This document shows, piece after piece, positions 56,816-64,000 of a DNA stretch of 64,000 nucleotides. The stretch comes from Pseudoflavitalea sp. G-6-1-2. GTDB lineage: Bacteria; Bacteroidota; Bacteroidia; Chitinophagales; Chitinophagaceae. Below the pieces are notes generated by a model that saw only the letters and a program-made list of their open reading frames with translations, was not told the DNA's origin and did not search any database. Each line of letters begins with the position of its first letter. Positions within the stretch are counted from its first letter, which is position 1. The DNA lies in assembly GCF_012927185.1 (NCBI RefSeq), contig NZ_JABBGB010000003.1:1116001-1180000 (forward strand), given 5' to 3'. A program made the translations under genes and the position numbers.

Positions 56816-58978
56816 ATGAAAAGATATTTTGGACTGCTGGCGTTGATGCTGATACTGGCCTTCGCCTGTAAAAAAGACAATCACGAAAATGCAAAACCTG
56901 CATTTGCGGTGAAAGCATTCTGGCCTAACGGCGGAAATGCGGGAACCATTGTAACCATCCGTGGGCAAGGGTTTGGTGCCAAAGCATCCGATAACGAAGT
57001 AAGCTTCAACGGAACAATTGCCACGGTAGTGAGCAGAAACGATTCTACGCTGATGGTGCAGGCTCCTGCAAACGGAAGCACCGGAACACTCTCCGTAAAA
57101 GTAGCCGATAAGAAAATCGATGCAGGTACCTACACGTATCAGCAGTTGACCGTAAAAAATGTATATCCGCTCAACGGACCTGCAGGAACCAATATCCGCA
57201 TCAGCGGAGAAGGTTTCGGCAATACAGGAGCACCTGCAAAAGTGATGGTGAATGGCAAAGAAGCCATCATTACCGATCTCTCAGATACCTTGCTGATTGC
57301 AGCAGTACCTGAGGCTGCTGGCAGCGGAAGCATCAAAGTATTTGTGAATGGCAAAGAAGTGACCGGCCCCGGATTCAGCTTCCAGCATATCTCCGGCATC
57401 AAACCATTGAAAGGTGGTGCAGGAACTGAAGTAACCATTCTCGGTGAAGGGTTCAGCACAGATGCTGCAAACAACCTGATAGCCTTCAACGGCAAACCCG
57501 CGGAAGTGCTGAGCGCCAGCAATGGTAAGCTGGTTGTGAAAGCGCCTGCGGAAGTAGCCACAGGTTCAATCTCGGTGACCATCAACGGACAAAAAACATC
57601 CGGCAATGTATTCACCGTTGTTCCTAAACCAGTGCTGAAAACAGTCACTCCACTGAGCGCTCCTGCAGGAAGAGATATAGAATTTACCGGTGAATATTTC
57701 AGTGAATTTGCCGATGAGATCAATATCACATTCAATGGCAAACCCGCTACCATCGTTGTTTCAGCAGAAAAGAAAATGACGGTGAAAGTACCAGCGGGTG
57801 CAGGTGCAGGCAATATACTCGTAACGGTGAACGGACAACAAACCGGCGGCCCGCTTTTCAAAGAACAATCTCTCGGCGTTGTGAAACTCACGCCCGACAA
57901 TGGATTGACAGGAACCGACGTAACTATCGCTGGCATGGGATTTGGCTCGCTGACTGCGGATAATCAGGTATTCTTCAATGGCGTTGCTGCAACTGTAGTG
58001 AGCGCCACTGAATCTGAACTGAAAGTAAAAGCACCTGCTGCATTCACTACTGGCGCCATCACTGTGAAAGCCGGTGGGCTCGATGCAACTGGTCCGGTTT
58101 TCAGAAGGGCAGGTGTGATCACCATCGCGGGTAATCCATCTGCGAATGAATTCAGCTACCCTGAAGGAATTGCAGTGGATGCTTCAGGCAATGTGTTCGT
58201 ATCCGATGGTAACCTCATCAAAAAAGTAACACCAAACGGAACCGTTTCTGTATTCGCAGGAAGCACTACCTCCGGTTTTGCAGATGATATGGGGCCCAAT
58301 GCCCGCTTCAATTTTATTACTACGCTCGCAATGGGTGAAAACGGCATACTGTATGCGCTGGATGTTTTAAACAGGAGAGTAAGACAGATCACTTCAGACG
58401 GAAATGTTAAAACATTCGCAATACTCGGCTTTACTCCGACAGGCATGGGGGTAGACAAGAACAACGTTGTCTATGTAGGATCGCAGTACAGTTCGATCTA
58501 CAGATTGGATGCATTGGGAAATGCCACCAAAGTAAGCAACACCTATGAATCCGCTACCGGATTGATTGCGATTGATAATGCAGGACAGATCTTTTACAAT
58601 GGCGATTACAGCTACAATGATGTGTTCCATATATTGCCTGATGGCCGCAAAGAAGTATTTGCAGGAAGTACCAGTTACGGATCTGTAAACGGACCATACA
58701 GATCGGCCATGTTCGGCACATTGAACGGAACCGTTATCGACAGAAACAGCGGCATCATGCATGTTGTTGACGGCAATGGAATAAGAGTGCTGGCAGACGG
58801 AATGGTGTCCACACTCACCGGCTGGAGCGGCGGCTTATCACCAGTATCCGGATACAAAGATGGTACGCTGAACGAAGCGAAATTTTGGGATATCAAATCG
58901 CTTTGTATAGACAAGGAAGGAAATATCTATGTGATCGAAAGGAACAATAAGGCTGTTCGTAAGATCATAATGAAATAA
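56816..58978 (+). CDS. Surface lipoprotein with five tandem IPT/TIG domains and an NHL propeller
   Basis: 720 residues, lipobox Cys18 (LAFACKKDNHEN). Five IPT/TIG Ig-like domains of ~80 residues each cover ~32-430. All carry a G-x-x-G-T-x-V/I-x-I-x-G-x-G/F-F opening (GGNAGTIVTIRGQGFG, GPAGTNIRISGEGFG and so on) and an x-V-x-A-P-A middle. The fourth is degenerate (APAGRDIEFTGEYFS). From ~432 to the end NHL repeats form a propeller (SYPEGIAVDASGNVFVSDGN, LCIDKEGNIYVIERNNKAVRKI). This architecture is typical of extended binding proteins at the cell surface. It is the last gene before a strong terminator. Confidence 0.92.
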   Translation: MKRYFGLLALMLILAFACKKDNHENAKPAFAVKAFWPNGGNAGTIVTIRGQGFGAKASDNEVSFNGTIATVVSRNDSTLMVQAPANGSTGTLSVKVADKKIDAGTYTYQQLTVKNVYPLNGPAGTNIRISGEGFGNTGAPAKVMVNGKEAIITDLSDTLLIAAVPEAAGSGSIKVFVNGKEVTGPGFSFQHISGIKPLKGGAGTEVTILGEGFSTDAANNLIAFNGKPAEVLSASNGKLVVKAPAEVATGSISVTINGQKTSGNVFTVVPKPVLKTVTPLSAPAGRDIEFTGEYFSEFADEINITFNGKPATIVVSAEKKMTVKVPAGAGAGNILVTVNGQQTGGPLFKEQSLGVVKLTPDNGLTGTDVTIAGMGFGSLTADNQVFFNGVAATVVSATESELKVKAPAAFTTGAITVKAGGLDATGPVFRRAGVITIAGNPSANEFSYPEGIAVDASGNVFVSDGNLIKKVTPNGTVSVFAGSTTSGFADDMGPNARFNFITTLAMGENGILYALDVLNRRVRQITSDGNVKTFAILGFTPTGMGVDKNNVVYVGSQYSSIYRLDALGNATKVSNTYESATGLIAIDNAGQIFYNGDYSYNDVFHILPDGRKEVFAGSTSYGSVNGPYRSAMFGTLNGTVIDRNSGIMHVVDGNGIRVLADGMVSTLTGWSGGLSPVSGYKDGTLNEAKFWDIKSLCIDKEGNIYVIERNNKAVRKIIMK

Positions 58979-59003
58979 ACGATGTAGTTATATTCGGACT
59001 GGC

Positions 59004-59065
59004 AACATGGCAAGATCAGCAAATCACAACAGTCAAACCCGCTGATCTTCCATGTTTGCTTTTTT
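59004..59065. terminator. Long bidirectional terminator between the fasciclin locus and the YeeE genes
   Basis: AACATGG-c-AAGATCAGC (59004-59020) pairs with GCTGATCTT-CCATGTT (59041-59056): 16 bp with one bulged C and a 20-base loop. Six T follow on the plus strand, A residues and a T-poor tail on the other. It lies between convergent stop codons at 58978 and 59071. Confidence 0.85.
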
Positions 59066-59070
59066 ATGTA

Positions 59071-59574
59071 TTAGTGCGGAAGTTTTTCTCTGAAATATCC
59101 ATACACCCAGGTGCCCGCAATTGCAGACAACACCACTACAATCACCACATACACACCTGTTCCGATCTGCGCGAACAATGGGCCCGGACAAGCGCCTGTG
59201 AGCGTCCATCCCAAACCGAACAGCAGTCCGCCATAGATCTGTCCCTTGCTGAATTTCTTTTTCTGAAAACTGATCTCCTCTCCATGAATGGTTTTCACTT
59301 TGAACTTTTTGATCAGCCATACGGAGATCATGCCCACCACTACTGCGGTACCTATCACGCCATACATATGAAAACTTTGCAGGCGGAACATCTCCTGAAT
59401 TCTGAACCAGCTGATGATCTCTGCTTTTACGAATACGATTCCGAATACTACTCCAACCGCCAGGTATTTCAGGTTGTACCAACCGGGATGCTGTTGCTGC
59501 GATTCATTCACGCAGATGGTATCCGTTGATCTTACTTCAAAATCTGTATCGGGTGTTGCTTGTTGTGTTTGCAT
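59071..59574 (-). CDS. YeeE/YedE-type membrane protein, C-terminal half-transporter (DUF6691 type)
   Basis: 167 residues with about four membrane segments. The N-terminal ~30 residues are hydrophilic. The signature LTGACPGPLFAQIGTG (~115-130) is the second cysteine motif of YeeE/YedE proteins. The full-length thiosulfate transporter TsuA carries two such motifs in one chain; here each half is a separate gene, and the other lies 11 bp upstream. The pair should form one thiosulfate or related sulfur-compound channel in the inner membrane. Confidence 0.88.
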   Translation of the reverse strand: MQTQQATPDTDFEVRSTDTICVNESQQQHPGWYNLKYLAVGVVFGIVFVKAEIISWFRIQEMFRLQSFHMYGVIGTAVVVGMISVWLIKKFKVKTIHGEEISFQKKKFSKGQIYGGLLFGLGWTLTGACPGPLFAQIGTGVYVVIVVVLSAIAGTWVYGYFREKLPH

Positions 59575-59585
59575 TACTCAGGAGT

Positions 59586-60149
59586 TTAGAGACGAAGAAT
59601 GAAGGGGAGGATGAGATTGGCCATAATGAAACCTCCCACCATGAACATGATAGTGGCTATCAATGAGGGCAATTGCAGGTTGCTCAGTCCCATGATGGAA
59701 TGGCCGGATGTACAACCTCCAGCCCATCTTGTTCCGAAGCCTACGAGAAAGCCACCGCCGATGAGCATGATCAGTCCACGCAACGTAAACAGACTTTCAA
59801 ACGAGAACAACTCTTTCGGAAGCATGCCACTGTGATCGTTGATATTGTAAGTGGCCAGTTCTTTTGCAAGATCGGGATGGATCGCTACAGGATCAGGATT
59901 GCTCATCAACTGCGTGGCAATGATGGCGCCGATTATGATGCCACCGACGAACACAAAATTCCAGATCTCCTTTTTCCAGTTGTATTGAAAAAATTTTATG
60001 CCTGCAGGAAAGCAGGCTGCGCATACATGCCGCAGATTGGCGGATATGCCGAAATGTTTATTGCCCAGCAACAGCAGTGCCGGTACTATCAGTCCGATTA
60101 GAGCGCCGGCTACATACCAGGGCCATGGGGCTTGGATCGCTTGCAACAT
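59586..60149 (-). CDS. YeeE/YedE-type membrane protein, N-terminal half-transporter
   Basis: 187 residues with about five membrane segments. The hallmark [16 protein letters not shown] motif (~140-155) has the cysteine that in TsuA contacts thiosulfate. An extra [10 protein letters not shown] stretch (~42-51) holds two cysteines and could be an additional relay or metal site. It is the first gene of the pair and its promoter region carries two palindromes, so expression is probably controlled by a regulator encoded elsewhere. No rhodanese or sulfur oxidase gene is in the window. Confidence 0.9.
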   Translation of the reverse strand: MLQAIQAPWPWYVAGALIGLIVPALLLLGNKHFGISANLRHVCAACFPAGIKFFQYNWKKEIWNFVFVGGIIIGAIIATQLMSNPDPVAIHPDLAKELATYNINDHSGMLPKELFSFESLFTLRGLIMLIGGGFLVGFGTRWAGGCTSGHSIMGLSNLQLPSLIATIMFMVGGFIMANLILPFILRL

Positions 60150-60159
60150 CAGGGTGTAT

Positions 60160-60186
60160 TTATTTTGTAAAACTCTTACAAAATAA
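60160..60186. promoter_or_regulatory. Perfect palindrome TTATTTTGTAA-N5-TTACAAAATAA, likely operator of the YeeE pair
   Basis: Arms of 11 bp at 60160-60170 and 60176-60186 are exactly complementary. The site lies 11 bp upstream of the YeeE ATG (60149) and covers a TATTTTG that may be the -7 element, so a bound protein would repress. An RNA hairpin or terminator is less likely because the arms are AT-rich. Confidence 0.6.
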
Positions 60187-60197
60187 TACTTGTTTTG

Positions 60198-60211
60198 GTG
60201 ACATTGGTCAC
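60198..60211. promoter_or_regulatory. Second palindrome GTGAC-N4-GTCAC upstream of the YeeE pair
   Basis: A 5-bp inverted repeat at 60198-60202 and 60207-60211, with a Crp/Fnr-like half-site spacing. It is 1 bp from the stop codon of the methyltransferase gene and ~50 bp before the YeeE start, a suitable place for an activator. Confidence 0.45.
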
Positions 60212-60212
60212 A

Positions 60213-61034
60213 CTATGCTTCTTCGGGATGTTTTCTGGCAGTGACGAAATAGTCGAGGCAGCCGGAGTCGAGCGGTTTCAGCTGAAAATCAGTGTGCAGA
60301 ATACCCGCAGTGATATCGGGCGATTTGCGGGCGAGTTGAAGCCTGTTGTAGTTATTCATCAGGCTGTAAACGCCTCTGAGCAATGCGGCTGGCAGATTGT
60401 GCTGAAGATCGAGTACATCGAATTTCAGTATTCGCTGTACATTCTTCTTATTGGCTTCGTAATAATCCATCACAATATCATTGCCATAGATTCCTTCGAC
60501 ACTTGCACGGTGGAAATGTTTCGCAATCAGTACCTGCATGGAAACGGGTGCGTATTCGCGTACGTGAAAAGGATTTCTTGTTAAAGACATCATTTTGTTG
60601 GGCGTGGTGAGATACAATGTACCACCCGGTTTCAGCACGCGTTTCATTTCGCGCAACAGCGCATGATCATCTTCGATATGTTCTATCACCTGAAAACAAA
60701 TAACGGTATCGAAATTATTGGAGGGAATGCCGGTGAGATGGGGGAGAAGACAATATTGAAACTGTTTGTGATCGTTGAACTCTACACGTGCAGGTTTTTT
60801 CTTGTCGATTGCCAGCCATTGCGCTGCCTGATGATGCAGCATCTCCATTCCGTACCCTTCGCCACAGCCCACTTCCAGTACGGTTTTCCCGTGAAGGCTG
60901 GAAGACGGTATGGCCTTGTAGGCAAACACGTGGCGTTGATAGATATAATTGTTGGCATAGGTATGGCTGTCCGCTCTTTCGGCGGTTTTCAGTATTGCGA
61001 TCATGGATGTATCAGTGGTTTCAATATGATACAC
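60213..61034 (-). CDS. Class I SAM-dependent methyltransferase
   Basis: 273 residues (ATG at 61034; ATG at 61004 is an alternative start). The SAM motif VLEVGCGEGYGMEML is at ~51-65, followed by acidic AIDKKK and the motif IV region FDTVICFQVIEHIED (~108-122), then LLREMKRVLKPGGTLYLTTPN (~127-147). This is the UbiE/Methyltransf_11 layout. A C-terminal ~110 residues are specific to the protein and give no hint of substrate. It starts 18 bp after the STN/barrel gene and may be the last gene of that operon. Confidence 0.88.
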   Translation of the reverse strand: MYHIETTDTSMIAILKTAERADSHTYANNYIYQRHVFAYKAIPSSSLHGKTVLEVGCGEGYGMEMLHHQAAQWLAIDKKKPARVEFNDHKQFQYCLLPHLTGIPSNNFDTVICFQVIEHIEDDHALLREMKRVLKPGGTLYLTTPNKMMSLTRNPFHVREYAPVSMQVLIAKHFHRASVEGIYGNDIVMDYYEANKKNVQRILKFDVLDLQHNLPAALLRGVYSLMNNYNRLQLARKSPDITAGILHTDFQLKPLDSGCLDYFVTARKHPEEA

Positions 61035-61052
61035 GCATCAAAAGGAAAACCC

Positions 61053-62321
61053 TTACCGTTGTTCGAAGAAATTCAGGTTAAAAAATAAACCTGCCTGAAC
61101 GCCTATCCAGCTCATGCGGAAACTGCTGGCATTCTCATCGTAATTATTGGTGAGATTGTAAAGTGGAGGTGCGATGCCGAATTTATCGTACATCTCCGAT
61201 TCTGTCATATTGAATGGTACGAGACTACCGCTTTTATCGTGCTTCAGGTGCTGCATATGTAAAACCGGACCGAACTGCAACTGCAGGTTACCACTGATCT
61301 TCCACGATGCCAGCAGACGAACTGTATTTAAACGTTGTGTAACGGTTTTCGGAGCAGAAGGCAACGAGTCTTTTTTGTAATCGAGACCACCCGTGAGAAA
61401 CTGTGCATGGATGCTCCAGCGGTGATTTACAGGCACTGAACTTCCAAGCCCATACCGTGGTCCACCATTTCTGAAATTGCTGGCCACACTGCCGATAGCG
61501 TACAGCCATGTATGTCCGGCCAGTATGGTTGTTTGTGCATAGAGCGCATCATCGATTGTTAAGCCGGCAGCGGCAAAGAGGCCGGTGTAGCCGCTTCCGG
61601 ATTCCGCACGGCGTTCGGCCCGGAACGCACTTCTGGCAAGCCTTCGGGAAGCCCGGTCCGGCCTTGAATTTATCTTTTCTTCCTCATCTCTTTTTGATGA
61701 AAGATCTTTGAGAATCGCAGGCGCCGGTTTATCGGGAGTAAGTAATTTGTTGTTGACGGAACTGATGGAAACAATGCTGTCTGTTATGGTGCTCTTTTCT
61801 TCAAATGATGAGGTGATAGCCGGTAATGATGCCGCCATTTCTTTCTCCCTTATTCCGTTTTCCGCGAAACGATTTGCAGCTGCATTCTTCTTTGCATCGG
61901 TTGCGCTTTTAGGAGTACGATGACTGTATGGCCCCCGTGTTAGGCCAGCGATGGAAGGCCTTACAGAAGTGGGTACCATAGTTCCGACTTTGTCGGCAAA
62001 GATAATATGCGATCCAAACTCCGCATAGTTAACACCGGTAGTTTGTCTGGTCTCTTCGAGCAACGTGTAAACAGTGTATTTGCGCTTGCTTAATTTCAGT
62101 ATTTTTTCCGGAGGGAATTTCTTTGTATTCACGGAGAACTTTACTGCTGTCTGCTGTGTGATCTGTGTGAGCAGTTCCTGCAGTGTCCATTGGGTTTTGG
62201 ACAATTGCACAGGTTTCTTCAAAGCCGGATTCGTATGCTGCGAATGGGTTGGTGCAGCAACCAACAGAAGGTAAACGATCAATGATGCACAGTATAGAAA
62301 TCTACTCGCAACTCTTTCCAC
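61053..62321 (-). CDS. Outer-membrane sensor: STN domain plus small C-terminal barrel, no TonB plug
   Basis: 422 residues with a signal peptide (LIVYLLLVAAPTHSQ). The STN domain is at ~40-112 (WTLQELLTQITQQTAVKFSVNTKKFPPEKI, then YTVYTLLEETRQTTGVNY). The linker (~115-235) is low-complexity, Lys/Arg/Ser-rich, with RASRRLARSAFRAERRAE. The C-terminal ~190 residues are amphipathic strands with turns (GPRYGLGSSVPVNHRWSIHAQFL, then LQLQFGPVLHMQHLKHD, ending GLFFNLNFF), as in an 8-stranded outer membrane beta-barrel. No plug or TonB box is present. It overlaps the FecR gene by 20 bp, so it should be the surface arm of that sigma/FecR pair. Confidence 0.75.
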   Translation of the reverse strand: MERVASRFLYCASLIVYLLLVAAPTHSQHTNPALKKPVQLSKTQWTLQELLTQITQQTAVKFSVNTKKFPPEKILKLSKRKYTVYTLLEETRQTTGVNYAEFGSHIIFADKVGTMVPTSVRPSIAGLTRGPYSHRTPKSATDAKKNAAANRFAENGIREKEMAASLPAITSSFEEKSTITDSIVSISSVNNKLLTPDKPAPAILKDLSSKRDEEEKINSRPDRASRRLARSAFRAERRAESGSGYTGLFAAAGLTIDDALYAQTTILAGHTWLYAIGSVASNFRNGGPRYGLGSSVPVNHRWSIHAQFLTGGLDYKKDSLPSAPKTVTQRLNTVRLLASWKISGNLQLQFGPVLHMQHLKHDKSGSLVPFNMTESEMYDKFGIAPPLYNLTNNYDENASSFRMSWIGVQAGLFFNLNFFEQR

Positions 62322-63297
62322 TTAGATACACGGTTTTATGGTCTTTTCTAAATTGAATATTGAGTGTAGCAGCAATCACTTCGAGAATATAATCGAGTGA
62401 CTGTTTGTCGAAACTGGCGCTGATAGTGCAGTGTGCCAGTTCTCTGTTCTCATATACAAATTCTACACCGAAGTGCGCTTCGAGCGACCTCGTTACTTCT
62501 ATCAGCGAAGTGTTCTGAAAGTTCATCTCCTTCACGGCTTTGCTCAGTGGCTTCACGTATGGCTCAACAAGATCTATCTTTTTCTTTGCGATATCATAGA
62601 TGCCTTGTTGGTTTGGCAGTAAGGTAAGACTGTCGCCGCCTCCATACATGCGCACTTTACCTGTGTGCACATTTACTTTTATTTCCAATGAATCCTGATA
62701 CACAAAGAAGTTGGTGCCCAGTACTTTGATGGTTACCGGTCCGGCTATCACTGTAAACGGATCAGCAGCAATGTGCCGAACATCAAAAGAAGCCATACCG
62801 GTAAGGGTAATTGTTCTGTTACCTTTAAACTGAGCAGGGTAGCTGATGCCGGATTGGGTGGCCAATGTAACCACGCTGCCGTCTGAAAGTGTGTCGTTGA
62901 TAATATTATCTGAAGTTTTTCTCTGCACCAGTTCTGCTGTTACAGAAGACGGATTGTTTTGAGCCGTATTGAAATATCGGATGAGCAGGGAGATGATCAG
63001 CAGAAAACCTGCAGCAATGCCAATACGAACGAGCCATATTTTTTCGGAAGCAGATTGTGTTCTTTGTGGATGCAGCTGCTGCTTTACCGAGTTCCAGAAT
63101 AATTTTTTATCGGGAAGCTGATGTGGCTCGCCCGCACTGAATTGATTCCACGCAGCACTGATCTGATCGAATATCGCTTTGTTGTTGGGGTCTGCTTCCA
63201 GCCAATGCTCCACCTGAATGGCCTCTTCGGGCAAAGCTTCGCCCGACAGGTATTTAGCCAGCAGCTGATCATCGATGATATATGGTTGTTGGCTCAT
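62302..63297 (-). CDS. FecR family anti-sigma factor
   Basis: 331 residues. The cytoplasmic helical part contains YLSGEALPEEAIQVEHWLEADP, a TM helix lies at ~85-106 (WLVRIGIAAGFLLIISLLIRYF), and the FecR domain has ...NDTLSDGSVVTLATQSGISYPAQF and TLTGMASFDVRHIAADPFTVIAG. The C-terminal DUF4974 part is EMNFQNTSLIEVTRSLEAHFGVEFVYENR. It lies 1 bp after the sigma gene and overlaps the sensor gene by 20 bp, a tight three-gene signalling module. Confidence 0.92.
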   Translation of the reverse strand: MSQQPYIIDDQLLAKYLSGEALPEEAIQVEHWLEADPNNKAIFDQISAAWNQFSAGEPHQLPDKKLFWNSVKQQLHPQRTQSASEKIWLVRIGIAAGFLLIISLLIRYFNTAQNNPSSVTAELVQRKTSDNIINDTLSDGSVVTLATQSGISYPAQFKGNRTITLTGMASFDVRHIAADPFTVIAGPVTIKVLGTNFFVYQDSLEIKVNVHTGKVRMYGGGDSLTLLPNQQGIYDIAKKKIDLVEPYVKPLSKAVKEMNFQNTSLIEVTRSLEAHFGVEFVYENRELAHCTISASFDKQSLDYILEVIAATLNIQFRKDHKTVYLSGKSCE

Positions 63298-63298
63298 T

Positions 63299-63781
63299 TT
63301 ATAGGGTTGCGTAAAGGATGATCATTACCAATACCTGCGATAATTTTTCGCGCAATATCTTCAATGCTTTTCCAATCTGTGCTTCCACTGTTTTGATGGA
63401 AATGTCCAGCTCTGCTGCAATAGCCGCATACTTCATGTTCTCGAAACGGCTTTTGTGGAAGATCAGTTTACATTGAGGCGGCAGGCTTTCGAGCGCATCC
63501 CTGATCTGTTGCTGCTGTTCTTTGCTCAGTAAAGGATCGGTGTAAACTAAAGTGGTCGACTGAAACTGCTGATCAGCTGTGTATTTGATTCTTACAGCTT
63601 CATTGCGCTTCACATTCAGGCAGTAATTGTACACGGAGGTATAGAGCCAGCTCTGCACGGATTGCTGTTCATCGATAGTGGAGCGTTTTTCCCAGAGCTT
63701 CAGAAATACTGTCTGCACGGCATCGCGGGCGGCTTCGTTGTTGCGCAGTATGGTCCATGCGTAACGGTGCAATCCTTCCAT
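63299..63781 (-). CDS. ECF RNA polymerase sigma factor with unclear start
   Basis: From the ATG at 63781 the protein is 160 residues: region 2 (MEGLHRYAWTILRNN, AVQTVFLKLWEKRS), region 4 (LPPQCKLIFHKSRFENMKYAAIAAELDISIKTVEAQIGKAL). The first residues start inside the helix of region 2.1. The same frame stays open upstream to the stop at 63878-63880, adding ADDKLAKAVEQYFHKH, which matches the region that should be there. No ATG, GTG or TTG occurs in that 33-codon extension; a CTG at 63856 is the only near-canonical start. The gene may use an unusual start. FecR follows 1 bp downstream. Confidence 0.85.
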   Translation of the reverse strand: MEGLHRYAWTILRNNEAARDAVQTVFLKLWEKRSTIDEQQSVQSWLYTSVYNYCLNVKRNEAVRIKYTADQQFQSTTLVYTDPLLSKEQQQQIRDALESLPPQCKLIFHKSRFENMKYAAIAAELDISIKTVEAQIGKALKILREKLSQVLVMIILYATL

Positions 63782-63877
63782 ATGTTTATGGAAATACTGC
63801 TCTACAGCCTTTGCGAGTTTGTCGTCCGCGTTAGGTATGCCTTCAACTTGTTTCAGGGCAGGCGATTGAAATGGTAT

Positions 63878-64000
63878 TTAGATATGATACACTCCAGGTG
63901 GAATATACCCTTACTCTGTTTCAAAAAAAATCCGGAGCTGGTTATCCCGGCTTTGATATGTCTGTGCAGTAAATCGCTGCACGATGTACAAACAATAGCG
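63878..64000. other. Right-edge intergenic stretch
   Basis: No gene, terminator or TAnnTTTG element that I can support. It should contain the promoter of the sigma-FecR-STN unit; TATCTAAA and TATCATAT on the minus strand are weak candidates only. Confidence 0.3.

Noticed and set aside
1-64000. Mobile elements, prophage genes, CRISPR arrays, tRNA or rRNA genes
   Set aside because: No transposase or integrase motifs, no direct repeats with regular spacers and no tRNA-like cloverleafs were seen on reading both strands; without a dedicated search short tRNAs cannot be absolutely excluded.

Overview
The window reads as a chromosomal segment of a Bacteroidota bacterium, most likely a member of the Chitinophagaceae. 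The signs are SusC/SusD pairs, three ECF sigma factor/FecR anti-sigma pairs, many lipoproteins of the Cys-Lys-Lys-acidic type, a type IX secretion (T9SS) sorting domain, and several promoter-like TAnnTTTG (-7) elements. The family assignment is inference. I saw no tRNA, rRNA, CRISPR array, insertion sequence or phage gene.

Region 1 (1-7342): the tail of a SusC receptor, a SusD lipoprotein, a secreted NPP/alkaline-phosphatase-type enzyme, a PhnZ-type HD-domain C-P bond oxygenase, a PhnX-like HAD hydrolase, a DUF5690/MFS-like membrane protein and a TIGR03364-type FAD oxidoreductase. They are packed nearly without gaps and end at a strong terminator. This looks like an outer-membrane-to-cytoplasm phosphonate scavenging locus.

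Region 2 (7352-16609, minus strand): sigma factor, FecR, SusC with an STN signalling domain, SusD, DUF4843 lipoprotein and PKD-like lipoprotein. This is a sigma-regulated polymer or glycan utilisation-type locus of unknown substrate.

Region 3 (16641-41767): mostly single genes and small operons. It holds five AraC-type regulators (one fused to a cyclic-nucleotide-binding fold), one short Crp/Fnr regulator, and small redox, detoxification and metabolic enzymes: a degenerate SDR, thioesterase, quinone reductase, arginase-like protein, two-cysteine flavoprotein, VOC protein, GNAT, MFS efflux protein and Tat-exported amidohydrolase. It also holds DNA topoisomerase III, a short UvrA-like ATPase, a zincless-finger Fpg/Nei glycosylase, a duplicated beta-helix T9SS protein, and an LRR lipid-free secreted protein with its partner.

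Region 4 (41989-59065, plus strand): a 17-kb unit. ECF sigma and FecR are followed by an STN-containing TonB receptor, a DUF4397-like lipoprotein, an unknown lipoprotein, three consecutive double-FAS1 (fasciclin) lipoproteins, an Oar-like TonB receptor and a lipoprotein with five IPT/TIG domains and an NHL propeller. There is no SusD. This surface 'fasciclin locus' is the best candidate in the window for an undescribed system.

Region 5 (59071-64000, minus strand): a two-gene split YeeE/YedE (thiosulfate-type) transporter whose short promoter region carries two palindromes. Upstream lies an ECF sigma - FecR - STN/small-barrel - methyltransferase unit, in which the STN sensor sits on a small outer-membrane protein instead of a TonB receptor.
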